Part shown: piece by piece, positions 17,343-27,354 of the stretch
Numbering within the stretch: the stretch's first letter is position 1
Layout of the letters: the number at the start of each line of letters is the position of its first letter
NCBI RefSeq assembly: GCF_000425345.1
Contig: NZ_KE384352.1
Location: 110,659-174,658 of the forward strand
Reading direction: 5' to 3'
Length of the DNA: 64,000 nucleotides
Source of the DNA: Rheinheimera baltica DSM 14885
GTDB lineage: Bacteria > Pseudomonadota > Gammaproteobacteria > Enterobacterales > Alteromonadaceae
Position numbers and translations under genes: made by a program
Notes under the pieces: generated by a model
Database searches by the model: none
Told to the model about the DNA's origin: nothing
Seen by the model: the letters and a program-made list of their open reading frames with translations, nothing else

Positions 17343-20300
17343 ATGCCGTTGAATCCGCGTATTATTTGTTTGGCGTTACCGCTGTGGTTATTAGGCTGTG
17401 GCGGGGGCTCTGGCGATGACGCTGGCACTAAGCCACCAGAAGTAGTTAGCTACACGGTGTCGGCAACGGCTGGCGCTGGCGGCAGTATTACACCGGCTAG
17501 TGTTAGCGTACGCAGTGGCCAAACTGCCACGTTAACGCTGCAGGCCGATGCCGGTTTTGTGGTTGCCAGTGCGACGGGGTGTAATGGCCAGTTAAATGGC
17601 AATAGCTTTACCACTGGTGCGGTTACTGCAAATTGTACGGTGACGGCCAGTTTTGAACGCGCACAAATTAACGTTAGTACCGCAATTGAAGGTAGCGGTT
17701 CTATTACCCCACAAAGCCTTACGTTGTTATCAGACCAACAAGCTACGCTAAAAGTTATCCCTGCTGAGGGCTTTGCAACCGTTGCGGTAACCGGTTGTAA
17801 TGGGGCTTTAACTGATGATCAATACCTTATTGGCCCGCTAAACGCGAATTGTACGGTAACAGCACGGTTTGAGCCTCTGGTGTTTGAGGTTACCAGCCGG
17901 GCAGGCACCGGGGGGGCTATTTCTCCGGCTAGCCAGCAGGTGCAATACGGCCAACAAGCGACGTTTTCAATTTTGCCCGATGATGGCTTTGTTATTCAGG
18001 GCGTAACTGGCTGTGCAGGTACGCTTGAGGGTAATAGTTTTACCACCACGCCGGTGATGGCCGCCTGTGAAGTTGACGTTAGTTTTGTTGTGGAAACGGT
18101 GAGTATTACCGCCTTGGCAGGCGCGGGTGGTTCTGTTTCACCCACTAGCGTTGAAGCACACTTTGGTGACAAGGTTGTGTTTACCATTACGGCGGATAGC
18201 GGCTTTAATGTGCAGCAAGTAGATGGCTGTAATGGCCAGTTTGATGGCACACAGTTTATTATTCCATCTGTAACTGAAGATTGTCAGCTGCAGGTGCAGT
18301 TTAATGATGCTGAGTTTGTGGTGTTTGCCGATGCCAATTTAGACCGTGTAATACGCGAGCATTTAGCGCTTAGCGATACGGCGCCTATTTTAGCGGATAC
18401 ACTGGCGGGGTTAACGGTGCTTAATGCAGACAACCAGCAAATTAGCCGCTTGGATGGTATTCAGTATGCGACTGGTTTACGCCAGTTAGTATTACAAAAC
18501 AATAGTTTAACCGATGTTGGTCTGTTAGCTGCTTTGGCCGATAACCAAGCCGAAAATCCTCGGCTAAGCACTTTATATTTGGGTTACAACAGCCTGACGC
18601 ATTTACCAGACCTGTCTGGTTTTAGCCGGCTGGTTAATTTATCCATGCCTTTTACAAAAATAGCCGATTTATCACCGCTGGCAGGGTTAACTAATCTGGA
18701 GCAACTGGATGTATCGGGTAACAACATTAGCGATTTATCGCCATTAAGTGCGTTACCAATATTGCGCTTAACTATTTACAATAACCCACTAAGCACTGAC
18801 GCGCTGTGGGCTTTGCAAGGTATGTCGTTGCAGTTTCTCTTTATGGGTGAGACGAAGATTGACTCTCTGGAGCCCTTGTCGTCTCAAACACAGTTGCGCC
18901 TGCTTGGCATAGAATACACCCGAGTGAGTGACTTATCGGTACTGTCGTATTTTCCTGAACTGCGCCAGTTAACCAGTTACGGTACTGCTGTAACAGACTT
19001 ATCCCCTTTGCTTGACACTAACCTGGGCGAAAGTGGCTACGTGAGTGTGGGCGGCTGCTTAAAACTAAATGGGTTTTCGCGGGCGCAAAGTGTGATTGAT
19101 GGGCTTACTGCCAAAGGTGTGGTAGTGCAGGTATACAACTGGGCTAAACCGCGTGATATAGCCTGCCCGAACCAAGACGGCATTGATAGCTTGGACGTTA
19201 GTGCACAGCTAAGTAACAACGGCTTGCAGCTTGACTGGCAGGTAGCGTCTGATGATGCTGGGCCCTGGCGCTGTGAGCTGCATGTAGATCTGGATTATCA
19301 GCTGCCGCGTGCGCCGGTTGCGGTGTTAGATAATTGTCATTTACAGCAGCAATGGCTACTGCCTGATATAACCCAGGCCAGGATAAGGCCGTTTTTTGTG
19401 TTAGATACCGGCCTGGCTATAATCCCCAGACAAATAGCGATTGATGAAGTTATTAATACCGATACGCCGCCAACCGGGGTGTCGTTAGCGGGCACCGACT
19501 GGCTGCAAGGGGTGGTAAAAACTAACCCGTATTTGGTGCCTAATCGCGACGCGGTGCTGCGTGTGCATCTGGTATCTGCGGATGGCGCAACGCCACCTGC
19601 ACTTAGTGCAGTAGCCAACCGGGCAGGGCAAGCTGTGACATTGGCTGTGCAGGCGCCTGCCACATTGCCGCTGGCGAAGCAACATGGCGAGCTTAGCAGT
19701 AGCTATTTGGTCAGTGTGCCTGCTGCGCAAATGCAACCAGGCACCACCTTTGAGGTGTCGGTTGCTGGTTTAGACAATGTGGTACTTAGCCCCACTTTTG
19801 CCTCAGCCAATAGCATTAACCTTACCGTGGTGCCCTTTCAGGTGGGCGATGCGGTTACAACCTTGCCGGATAACAGTTTAATTTCGCGTTCGTTGTTAAC
19901 CACCTGGCCACTGGCGAGTGTGAATATTACTACACGTGCACCCTATCAGGTGTCGGCCAGTGCAGAAGAAAATAACACCTCTACTATGTTGCAAGAGCTG
20001 TTCGATCTGCGTGTTATTGAAGGCGGTGAGGGCTATTATTATGGCTACTTTGAGCAGGCGATGAACACGGATCAATGGGGTGGGCGTGGCTATGTGCCCG
20101 GCTTTAGTGCTGTAGGCGTGGTAAACAGTAGTAACCTGGATATGGTGCTAAACCACGAGTTAGGCCACAACTTTGGCAGGCCACATGCCCCTTGTGGTAC
20201 TGCAGGTAACCCTGACTCAGCCTACCCTTACGCGGGTGGCAGTACCGGTAGTTACGGCGTGCCGTTGGACATGCAAACGCTGTTATCGCCAGATGATTAC

Positions 20301-21032
20301 AAAGATTTGATGGGCTATTGCGGTAATCAGCATGTGTCAGATTACAACTTTGAAAACGTACAGGATTATTTGCAACAAAACCTCGACCACCCGGCGATTG
20401 AACTACAGTTGTCTGCCACTATGCAGGCAGCAGGCACTAGCTTAAGTGCTACAGCCACGGGCGAGGCATGGTATCACCGTATGGCGTTAACCGGCGCTGA
20501 TCAGGTGCAATTACAGCAGCTCATTTTATTGCAGCAGCAGCGGGTGGTGCGGGCTAATTCGCCGTATCAGGTATCGGCCTGGTATGGTGCGTCAACACCA
20601 CAACAGCTGGCCGTAGAGCAATTGGTGCCCGGGCATGGTGACGGCCCGGTTGAGCTGTCGTTTATTGTGCCGGTACACTGGCAAAATCAGGCGTTAACTC
20701 GTTGGAGCCTGTATCGTGGTGATAAGCTAGTGCATGATTACAGGGTGCCAGCGAACCAACGTATGCCGGCGGCACAGTCGCGTGCGGTTGCGGCATCAGC
20801 AGCCAATGGTGTAACACTGCAAGAGATCAATGGTGATATTTGTGTTGATGTTACCAGCAACACCTTTGATGCCATGAATTTACTCTGGCGCGATGCACAG
20901 CAGCAAGTGGTAGTAGCATTAAATGTTACTGCACCGGCATTTTGCCGCAGTGTAGCTGTGCCAGCAGGTGGCACATGGCAGTTGCAACTACGCCGCGGTA
21001 TTAACGTAGAGCTGATAGAACAGGCTCGCTAA
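17343..21032 (+). CDS. Metzincin-type metalloprotease lipoprotein with repeats and LRRs
   Basis: The 1229-residue product begins with a lipoprotein signal ending in LLGC (Cys19), followed by a Gly/Ser/Asp linker. Four repeats of about 72 residues (roughly 37-108, 109-180, 181-252, 253-322) each contain a GGSITP-like motif and two Cys. A leucine-rich-repeat region of internalin style spans about 375-552. The C-terminal half has the zinc motif HELGHNFGRPH at 938-948 and a Met-turn DLMGYCG, as in metzincins and M66/StcE-like proteases. It is thus probably an outer-membrane or surface-anchored protease with adhesion-like modules. It lies alone between polysaccharide genes, preceded by 117 noncoding bases with no strong promoter. 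The target is unknown. Confidence 0.85.
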   Translation: MPLNPRIICLALPLWLLGCGGGSGDDAGTKPPEVVSYTVSATAGAGGSITPASVSVRSGQTATLTLQADAGFVVASATGCNGQLNGNSFTTGAVTANCTVTASFERAQINVSTAIEGSGSITPQSLTLLSDQQATLKVIPAEGFATVAVTGCNGALTDDQYLIGPLNANCTVTARFEPLVFEVTSRAGTGGAISPASQQVQYGQQATFSILPDDGFVIQGVTGCAGTLEGNSFTTTPVMAACEVDVSFVVETVSITALAGAGGSVSPTSVEAHFGDKVVFTITADSGFNVQQVDGCNGQFDGTQFIIPSVTEDCQLQVQFNDAEFVVFADANLDRVIREHLALSDTAPILADTLAGLTVLNADNQQISRLDGIQYATGLRQLVLQNNSLTDVGLLAALADNQAENPRLSTLYLGYNSLTHLPDLSGFSRLVNLSMPFTKIADLSPLAGLTNLEQLDVSGNNISDLSPLSALPILRLTIYNNPLSTDALWALQGMSLQFLFMGETKIDSLEPLSSQTQLRLLGIEYTRVSDLSVLSYFPELRQLTSYGTAVTDLSPLLDTNLGESGYVSVGGCLKLNGFSRAQSVIDGLTAKGVVVQVYNWAKPRDIACPNQDGIDSLDVSAQLSNNGLQLDWQVASDDAGPWRCELHVDLDYQLPRAPVAVLDNCHLQQQWLLPDITQARIRPFFVLDTGLAIIPRQIAIDEVINTDTPPTGVSLAGTDWLQGVVKTNPYLVPNRDAVLRVHLVSADGATPPALSAVANRAGQAVTLAVQAPATLPLAKQHGELSSSYLVSVPAAQMQPGTTFEVSVAGLDNVVLSPTFASANSINLTVVPFQVGDAVTTLPDNSLISRSLLTTWPLASVNITTRAPYQVSASAEENNTSTMLQELFDLRVIEGGEGYYYGYFEQAMNTDQWGGRGYVPGFSAVGVVNSSNLDMVLNHELGHNFGRPHAPCGTAGNPDSAYPYAGGSTGSYGVPLDMQTLLSPDDYKDLMGYCGNQHVSDYNFENVQDYLQQNLDHPAIELQLSATMQAAGTSLSATATGEAWYHRMALTGADQVQLQQLILLQQQRVVRANSPYQVSAWYGASTPQQLAVEQLVPGHGDGPVELSFIVPVHWQNQALTRWSLYRGDKLVHDYRVPANQRMPAAQSRAVAASAANGVTLQEINGDICVDVTSNTFDAMNLLWRDAQQQVVVALNVTAPAFCRSVAVPAGGTWQLQLRRGINVELIEQAR
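17452..18306 (+). repeat. Four 216-nt repeats in the lipoprotease gene
   Basis: Four diverged units, each about 216 bases long, start near 17452, 17668, 17884 and 18100. Each encodes a beta-rich domain with a xGxGGxIxPxS core, a GCxG segment and a closing Cys-x-Val. The constant spacing shows internal duplication. The paired Cys could form a disulfide in each unit outside the cytoplasm. Confidence 0.8.
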
Positions 21033-21121
21033 GCGCCTGATGTTAACAGCGATAGCTAAGGGCCTCATGCTATGAGCTCTTGCTAAGCACTGCTTGCAGC
21101 GTACGACTGCTTTACTAAGTG

Positions 21122-21150
21122 TTAGCAATTTGGGTTTTATTTGTTACTAT
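21122..21150 (+). promoter_or_regulatory. Weak candidate promoter for the beta-CASP gene
   Basis: TTAGCA (21122-21127) and TACTAT (21145-21150) are 17 bases apart, each matching the consensus at four of six positions. The element lies 29 bases before the ATG at 21180. An imperfect inverted repeat (GCTAAGCACT with AGTGTTAGC, about 21084-21126) overlaps its left part. Confidence 0.35.
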
Positions 21151-21179
21151 TTGGCTTTACCTAATTGTGGAGAGCCGGT

Positions 21180-22616
21180 ATGGAAACCCTTTTTGCGACA
21201 CCACAGTTTATTCATCATGGCGCGGTAAACGGTGTAACGGGCTCTTGCCACGAATACCGTTTAGCCAACAATTATGGCGTGCTTATAGATTGCGGGCTGT
21301 TTCAGGGAGCCGAGTCGTCTGGCGCAGCCGATGGCGCTGGCTCAGCGGGTTCGCCACAGATTAACTTTGCCCTGCAGCATATTAAAGCGCTTATTGTTAC
21401 CCATGTGCATATTGACCATGTTGGCCGTATACCGTATTTATTGGCCGCAGGTTTTAACGGGCCCATTTTTTGTACCATAGCGTCAGCAACACTCTTGCCG
21501 CTGGTATTGGAAGATGCGCTTAAAATTGGCGTCACCAAAGACGCCAAGCTCATAGCCGCGTTTTTGGCCAAGGTGCTGCGTTTGTTGGTACCGTGTGAAT
21601 TTAATTGCTGGACCGCATTGCCTGCCTTAGGCGATGCCGCGCCAACGCTACGCTTTCAACCTGCCGGTCATATTCTGGGCTCGGCCTATGTTGAGCTGCG
21701 ACATAACACCCTGGCAAAGCAACACTACAAGACGGTGTTTTCCGGTGATTTAGGCGCACCGTACGCACCGCTGTTGCCCTCACCTAAATCGCCTTATGCC
21801 GCTGATACGGTTGTAATAGAAAGTACTTATGGCGATCGTTTACACGATAACCGTAAAGAGCGCATAAAACGTTTAGAGCAGGTGTTATTGCATGCGCTGC
21901 AGGATAACGGCACCGTGTTGTTTCCGGCGTTTAGCATTGGCCGCACCCAAGAGTTACTGTATGAATTAGAGGCCTTAGTGCACCGGTTGCGCGGGCAGGC
22001 TATTCATCAGGGGTTACGTTGGGATGAGTTACAAATTATTGTCGACTCGCCCCTGGCAGCAAAATTTACCCAAGCCTATGACGCACTTAAATCCCGCTGG
22101 GATAAAGAAGCTAAACAGCGCGTGCAGCAAGGCCGGCATCCCTTAAGTTTTGCGCAATTGCATACGGTAGATAGCCACGCTCAGCACTTGGCGCTAGTGC
22201 ACTATTTGGCCAGCACGCGCCAACCGGCAATTGTTATTGCTGCCAGTGGTATGTGCGAAGGGGGCAGGGTAGTGAATTATTTATCGGCACTGTTGCCGGA
22301 CCCAGCGCATCAGGTGGTGTTTGTGGGTTATCAGGCGCGTGGTACCTTAGGTGCAAAAATTCAACACTACGGCCCCAAAGGTGGTTACGTTGATATTGAT
22401 GGTAGCCGGATACACATTGGGGCTGAAATTATTACCCTGTCTGGCTATTCTGCTCATGCCGACCAGCAAGGGTTGTTACGCTTTGTACTTGGCATGCGAA
22501 AACGGCCACAACAAGTACGCATAGTACACGGTGACAACGAGGCTAAACAGGCGCTGCAACAGGCTTTTAAACAGCATGGTGTGAACGTGGTGATTGCGAG
22601 TGATGACGCTTTATAA
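21180..22616 (+). CDS. MBL-fold / beta-CASP exonuclease-like protein
   Basis: The 478-residue protein has the metallo-beta-lactamase metal motif HVHIDH near residues 75-80, GHILGSAYVEL near 165, and the Asp-containing SGDLGAP. The beta-CASP insert has ASGMCEGGRV near 360, and the final His motif is SAHADQQ. This is the architecture of bacterial beta-CASP RNases (CPSF-like, YsfA family), which cut RNA. The start at 21180 is supported by GGAGA in the preceding bases; a TTG at 21165 is also in frame. It has no evident link with polysaccharide synthesis. The cellular substrate is unknown. Confidence 0.85.
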   Translation: METLFATPQFIHHGAVNGVTGSCHEYRLANNYGVLIDCGLFQGAESSGAADGAGSAGSPQINFALQHIKALIVTHVHIDHVGRIPYLLAAGFNGPIFCTIASATLLPLVLEDALKIGVTKDAKLIAAFLAKVLRLLVPCEFNCWTALPALGDAAPTLRFQPAGHILGSAYVELRHNTLAKQHYKTVFSGDLGAPYAPLLPSPKSPYAADTVVIESTYGDRLHDNRKERIKRLEQVLLHALQDNGTVLFPAFSIGRTQELLYELEALVHRLRGQAIHQGLRWDELQIIVDSPLAAKFTQAYDALKSRWDKEAKQRVQQGRHPLSFAQLHTVDSHAQHLALVHYLASTRQPAIVIAASGMCEGGRVVNYLSALLPDPAHQVVFVGYQARGTLGAKIQHYGPKGGYVDIDGSRIHIGAEIITLSGYSAHADQQGLLRFVLGMRKRPQQVRIVHGDNEAKQALQQAFKQHGVNVVIASDDAL

Positions 22617-22732
22617 ACGCGAGCATTAAATTAGCTTTGGGACGTAATTAACGTTTTTATGGCAATTTGGGTGTTTAGTGCCAAGGTAGTGCTGATAAAA
22701 GCAACTGCTGAGCGTTAAAAATGGTCGTCGCG

Positions 22733-22762
22733 TTGAACTGTTAGCGGGTTTTCTATTATGAT
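22733..22762 (+). promoter_or_regulatory. Sigma70 promoter at the head of the glycosyltransferase array
   Basis: TTGAAC (22733-22738) and TATGAT (22757-22762) are separated by 18 bases. The -10 matches at five of six positions and the -35 at four. The next gene starts 35 bases downstream with a TAAGG ribosome-binding site. Downstream genes up to 52368 are almost gapless, so this may drive about 30 kb. Confidence 0.6.
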
Positions 22763-22797
22763 GCCCACACTATTTTTTTGTCACTCCTAAGGCTGTA

Positions 22798-25700
22798 ATG
22801 TCAAAACCATCTGACAAGGCGCCAGTGCAATGGTTGGCCCTTGTGCTAAGCCCACAAGGCAGCAGTAAAGCTGCTGTTGCTTTAGCAACCCAGGCTAAAG
22901 CAGATGGGCTGAGTGTGTTGTTGGCAGGGTGCAGCGTAACGCAAGTTTTTGCTGATGCCGACATGCTGGTAGCACTTAAAGCCGGGGTGTTTGAGCGCGT
23001 GCTAATTAGCACGGCAGAGCACTTGTTGGTGACAGATGCGCTGGATGCGGTGAAGTGTTTACCTAATGCCATTGTCTGGTTAACGTTATTCCAGCCCTGC
23101 AGTGATATTGCCGCGTTGCAAGGCTGTTGGCAGCAACCGACATTAGCCGATAATATTTCGTCATCCGGCGTTATAACCTCTTGTGTCAATGCTTCGATGG
23201 CAGTGGCCGCGACCGCCAGTTTCCGCAGCCGCACCTTACCCGCTTTTTGTTTGCCCAGCGCAATGTTACCGGCTTTGTTAGCTGGACAAGCCCGCGCCGA
23301 CAATGTGGCATTAAGTGCCAACGCACAAATAGCGCCGACGCTAACGCAGCACGCATTGTTTGTCAGTGCCGCCGGTGTGCAGCGTTTTGGCGGCTTAGAC
23401 ACCTTTTTAACCTTGCCGTTTTATCAGGGCGACGTGTTGCAAGGCAGTATTGCGCGCTGTTGGCAGTTAACTGCAGGGGCTGACATTGATATTGACGCCG
23501 GCATACTGCCTGTTAGTTTACGTTGCGATGATGGCAGCACGGTGTTGTTTGATTTATTGCCCGCGCAGCAGGCTGACAGCCAGCATTGGCACCAATTAGC
23601 CGTGCCGCGAATGTTGCTAAGCCTGCGTCTTTTGCCAGCGGGTGCCTGGCAGCTGCCGCAGCAAACCGGTGTCGCAGTGTTTGCTATGTCACTGTACAAC
23701 AAGGCTGCGTATTTGCATCAAGCGGTGTATAGCGTAGCAATGCAAACCTATAGCCAGGTTGCACTGCATATTATTGATGATGCTAGTGTTGATGGCTCTG
23801 TGCTGCGGTTACAGCAATTTCAAGCACTTGCTCCCACTAGTTTGCCTATACGCGTTGAAAACAGCGGTGGTGGTGTAGGCACTTATGTTATTCGTAACCG
23901 TATTATTAAGCATTGGCAGGACCATGCCAGCTATTATTTGGTGCAGGATGCCGATGATATTAGTAGCAGCTGTCGGGCATTATTTCAGGTGGCGCAGCTT
24001 CAGCAACACCCGGCTTTTGATGTGTGTATTGCAGATATGGTGCGTATTGACAGCGCCGGACAGCTATTTAGTTTAGAGGGCTTGTCTGAGCGTTATGGTT
24101 CGGCAACGTTATGTGCTCCCATCACGCTGCATCAGAAGCTGGGATACTATGAAAACCTGTGCAAAAACGCCGATAGTGAGTTTATTGACCGCTTAAAGTC
24201 AGTGTATGGCAGAAGTGCGGCGCCCTGGTATCGTTACCCTGTGCTTTATCAGCGTTATGATGGCAATAATTTAACCGCCGATATTTACCAACAGAATGGC
24301 AATCAGTTACAGGCTAACCACGGTGTGCGTAGTTGGCATAAGCAGTTATATCAACAAAAGCATGCGTTGCTAAACGCCGCGACTGTAGCGCTGCATTATC
24401 AGGCTGACCAGGCCCCTGATACCGATTACCAGCTGTTATTATCGGGTTTTGTTCCGCCTGTTTTTAAGCGCCCTACGACGTTGTCGGCTGCGGCATTAGC
24501 GTTGCTGTTTAACCAAGCCAGTGCTGCGGGAATAACCTTTACTTTAGCTGATGCGGCTTTACAGCTAAGCGCAGAGCTGGCTGCGGGTAAACATCAGTAC
24601 TTATACGCAACCCATACACTGGTCGCGTCGAATCTTCGGCCGCTGCAATCTGATGCGCACAGCGATATTGCGTTACCGGTGTTTGTTGATGCCGATTTTA
24701 GCGATAATGTGTTGCTGGTGCTGCTTTATCTTGATGCAGAGGGTAACCGGCTGGGGCATGAGTTCTTTGCGCCGGCAACCAATTTAACCCTGCACTTACC
24801 GGCAAAATGTAGCACGATTAAATTGGGTTTCCGATGCAGTGGTAAGGTGGCGATCACGCTCAATGCAGTGCGTTTTTCGCATCAGGCGGTTGACGGCATA
24901 ATGCCCAAGCCGGCCAGCGACTACGTGCTGATCACTAACCATTATCCGTCGGATGATTCGTTGTATCGCAATGCCTTTGTTCATAGCCGGGTAAAGGGCT
25001 ATGCGGCCCGGGGCGTAAAGGTTGACGTGTTTCGTAGCCGGCCCAATGCACCGCTAAGCGTGCATCAGTTTGACGGTGTTAAGGTAACAACCGGTTGCCC
25101 CAGTTTATTGTTGAGCGCGTTGCGTGACGGGCTGTATAAACATGTACTGGTACACTTTTTAGATAATGCCATGTGGCGCACCTTACAACAGGTTGTGGCA
25201 AAGGTGCCTGTAACCGTGTGGCTGCACGGTGCTGAAATACACAGCGCAGAGCGGCGCAAGTATAATTATCCCGATGAAGCCAGTTTTGCCAAGGCGCAAG
25301 CGCAAAGCGAACAACGACTGCAATTTTGGCGCAGTGTGTTGCAACCTTGCCCTCCTTTACTGAAGCTTATTTTTGTTTCGCAGCATTTTGCCGATGAGGT
25401 GATGGCTGATTTGGCGTTGCCCACGCCATTGCCCGGCACGCAGTATCAGATACTGCCAAACCCCATTGATACCCATTTATTTCAGTATCAGCCTAAGCAG
25501 TTAGGTGATAGGAAGAAAATCCTTGTTCTGCGTCCGTTCAGCTCGGCGCAGTATGCTAATGACCTTGCGGTTGCGGCGCTGGTGATATTAAGCCAACAAC
25601 CCGGGTTTGATCAGTTTGATATTGCCGTAATGGGTGACGGCCCGCAATTTGAGGCGATTACAGCACCCTTAGTGGGGCTGAAAAACGTGAAATTGCAACG

Positions 25701-26052
25701 TGGTTTTTTAACCCAGCAGCAAATTGCGGCCGAGCATAAACAATACGGTGTATTTTTATGCCCAACCCGTTGGGACAGCCAGGGCGTGTCACGTGACGAA
25801 GCGATGTCGTCGGGGCTGGTAGCGGTAACAAACCGGATAGCGGCGGTGCCGGAGTTTTGCGACGATAAAAACGCCATGTTATGTCAGCCCGAATCGGCTG
25901 AGGCATTGGCAGCGGCGTTAATGCAGTTGTACAACGACCCTGCGCTATTTTTACGTTTGTCAGAACAGGCTGCCAACCGTGTTGCTGAACGCAGCACTGC
26001 ACTGATCATTCATCAGGAATTGTCACTGTTTACTGCTGTGACTAAACAATAA
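22798..26052 (+). CDS. Multidomain glycosyltransferase (GT2 plus GT4)
   Basis: The 1084-residue protein has an unassigned N-terminal part (about 1-285). A GT2 module around 290-520 follows, with FAMSLYNKAAYLHQAV, IIDDASVDGS and the metal-binding QDADD. A beta-rich linker (about 550-700) leads to a GT4 module from about 708, with SRVKGYAARG, VWLHGAEIH, VMGDGP and the CPTRWDSQGVSRDEAMSSG donor-site block. It should add two different sugars from cytoplasmic donors. It is the first gene after a good promoter, with wecC 15-27 bases downstream. No membrane segment is seen. The donors cannot be predicted. Confidence 0.85.
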   Translation: MSKPSDKAPVQWLALVLSPQGSSKAAVALATQAKADGLSVLLAGCSVTQVFADADMLVALKAGVFERVLISTAEHLLVTDALDAVKCLPNAIVWLTLFQPCSDIAALQGCWQQPTLADNISSSGVITSCVNASMAVAATASFRSRTLPAFCLPSAMLPALLAGQARADNVALSANAQIAPTLTQHALFVSAAGVQRFGGLDTFLTLPFYQGDVLQGSIARCWQLTAGADIDIDAGILPVSLRCDDGSTVLFDLLPAQQADSQHWHQLAVPRMLLSLRLLPAGAWQLPQQTGVAVFAMSLYNKAAYLHQAVYSVAMQTYSQVALHIIDDASVDGSVLRLQQFQALAPTSLPIRVENSGGGVGTYVIRNRIIKHWQDHASYYLVQDADDISSSCRALFQVAQLQQHPAFDVCIADMVRIDSAGQLFSLEGLSERYGSATLCAPITLHQKLGYYENLCKNADSEFIDRLKSVYGRSAAPWYRYPVLYQRYDGNNLTADIYQQNGNQLQANHGVRSWHKQLYQQKHALLNAATVALHYQADQAPDTDYQLLLSGFVPPVFKRPTTLSAAALALLFNQASAAGITFTLADAALQLSAELAAGKHQYLYATHTLVASNLRPLQSDAHSDIALPVFVDADFSDNVLLVLLYLDAEGNRLGHEFFAPATNLTLHLPAKCSTIKLGFRCSGKVAITLNAVRFSHQAVDGIMPKPASDYVLITNHYPSDDSLYRNAFVHSRVKGYAARGVKVDVFRSRPNAPLSVHQFDGVKVTTGCPSLLLSALRDGLYKHVLVHFLDNAMWRTLQQVVAKVPVTVWLHGAEIHSAERRKYNYPDEASFAKAQAQSEQRLQFWRSVLQPCPPLLKLIFVSQHFADEVMADLALPTPLPGTQYQILPNPIDTHLFQYQPKQLGDRKKILVLRPFSSAQYANDLAVAALVILSQQPGFDQFDIAVMGDGPQFEAITAPLVGLKNVKLQRGFLTQQQIAAEHKQYGVFLCPTRWDSQGVSRDEAMSSGLVAVTNRIAAVPEFCDDKNAMLCQPESAEALAAALMQLYNDPALFLRLSEQAANRVAERSTALIIHQELSLFTAVTKQ

Positions 26053-26079
26053 TTTGCTTATTTTTGCATGGAGAATTGC

Positions 26080-27342
26080 ATGACAATTTCAACGCTGTCG
26101 GTTATTGGTTTGGGCTACATAGGTCTGCCCACCGCAGCCGTGTTTGCTTCGCGTAAGATAAAAGTTATTGGTGTTGATGTTAACCAAAAGGCGGTTGATA
26201 CCATTAACCGTGGTGAAATTCATATTGTTGAACCCGATTTAGATATCGTGGTGCGCTCTGTTGTCAGCGATGGTTATTTAAAGGCGACCTTAATACCAGA
26301 GCCTGCTGATGCTTTTATTGTGGCAGTACCTACGCCATTTAAAGACGACCATGCGGCCGATTTACGTTATATAGAGGCGGCGTGTAAGGCTATTGCGCCG
26401 GTGTTGGCCAAAGGTAACCTGGTTATTTTGGAGTCAACCTCGCCGGTGGGCGCCACTGAACAAATGGCGCAGTGGTTAGCGGATGCACGGCCTGATTTAT
26501 CTTTCCCGCAAAGCGAAGGTGAAGCGTCAGATATTCGCGTTGCGCATTGCCCTGAGCGTGTATTGCCAGGCCATGTATTGCGAGAGCTGGTGCAAAACGA
26601 TCGCGTTATTGGGGGAATGACAGCCGCATGCTCGGCAGCGGCCGTTGCGCTATACAAAGTATTTGTTAAAGGTGAGTGTGTTATTACCAATGCCCGTACG
26701 GCAGAAATGGCCAAACTCACAGAAAATAGCTTTCGCGATGTTAATATTGCCTTTGCCAATGAGCTGTCAATGATTTGCGACAAGCTAGACATCAACGTTT
26801 GGGAGCTTATTGCCCTGGCGAACCGTCATCCACGGGTAAATATTTTGCAACCCGGTGCCGGTGTTGGCGGCCATTGTATCGCAGTAGATCCATGGTTTAT
26901 TGTTGATTCTTGCCCGGACTACGCCCGTATTATTCGTATGGCACGTGAAGTGAATGACAGTAAGCCAGATTGGGTGTTGGATAAAGTAAAACAGCAGCTG
27001 GATGCGTGGCACAAAGCGAACCCGGATGCGGGCCGCAAACAGGCTAAAGTAGCGGTGTTAGGTTTGGCGTTTAAACCGGATATTGATGATTTGCGTGAAA
27101 GCCCGGCGCTGGATATTGCCATTGCACTGGCGGAATTAGGCTGTCAGCTGCTGGTTGCAGAGCCCAATATTAACACCTTACCTGCTGCACTATCACAACC
27201 TGACGTTGTACTAACCGATGTTCGCAGTGTATTAGATGCTGATATTATATGTGTGCTGGTACGACACAGTGCGTTTACTGCGATAACCGCTGAACTTGCC
27301 AGCCATAGTGCGGTAGTGGATGCAGTGGGCTTGTTGCGTTAA
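26080..27342 (+). CDS. wecC: UDP-N-acetyl-D-mannosamine dehydrogenase
   Basis: The 420-residue enzyme oxidises UDP-ManNAc to UDP-ManNAcA. It tracks E. coli WecC almost throughout: VIGLGYIGLPTAA near the start, NRGEIHIVEPDL, ILESTSPVG, LTENSFRDVNIAFANELS, and the catalytic Cys266 in GGHCIAVDPW. I choose ATG 26080, for which GGAG at 26070-26073 is the ribosome-binding site; an in-frame ATG at 26068 would include that site. The partner epimerase WecB (UDP-GlcNAc 2-epimerase) is not in the window and must lie elsewhere. The product implies a ManNAcA residue in the glycan. Confidence 0.93.
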   Translation: MTISTLSVIGLGYIGLPTAAVFASRKIKVIGVDVNQKAVDTINRGEIHIVEPDLDIVVRSVVSDGYLKATLIPEPADAFIVAVPTPFKDDHAADLRYIEAACKAIAPVLAKGNLVILESTSPVGATEQMAQWLADARPDLSFPQSEGEASDIRVAHCPERVLPGHVLRELVQNDRVIGGMTAACSAAAVALYKVFVKGECVITNARTAEMAKLTENSFRDVNIAFANELSMICDKLDINVWELIALANRHPRVNILQPGAGVGGHCIAVDPWFIVDSCPDYARIIRMAREVNDSKPDWVLDKVKQQLDAWHKANPDAGRKQAKVAVLGLAFKPDIDDLRESPALDIAIALAELGCQLLVAEPNINTLPAALSQPDVVLTDVRSVLDADIICVLVRHSAFTAITAELASHSAVVDAVGLLR

Positions 27343-27354
27343 GGATATAGCGTT

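Noticed and set aside
22770-23402. Long minus-strand frame of 210 codons opposite the first large glycosyltransferase
   Set aside because: Its low-complexity Ala/Ser/Cys-rich translation and complete overlap with a well-supported gene mark it as a shadow frame.
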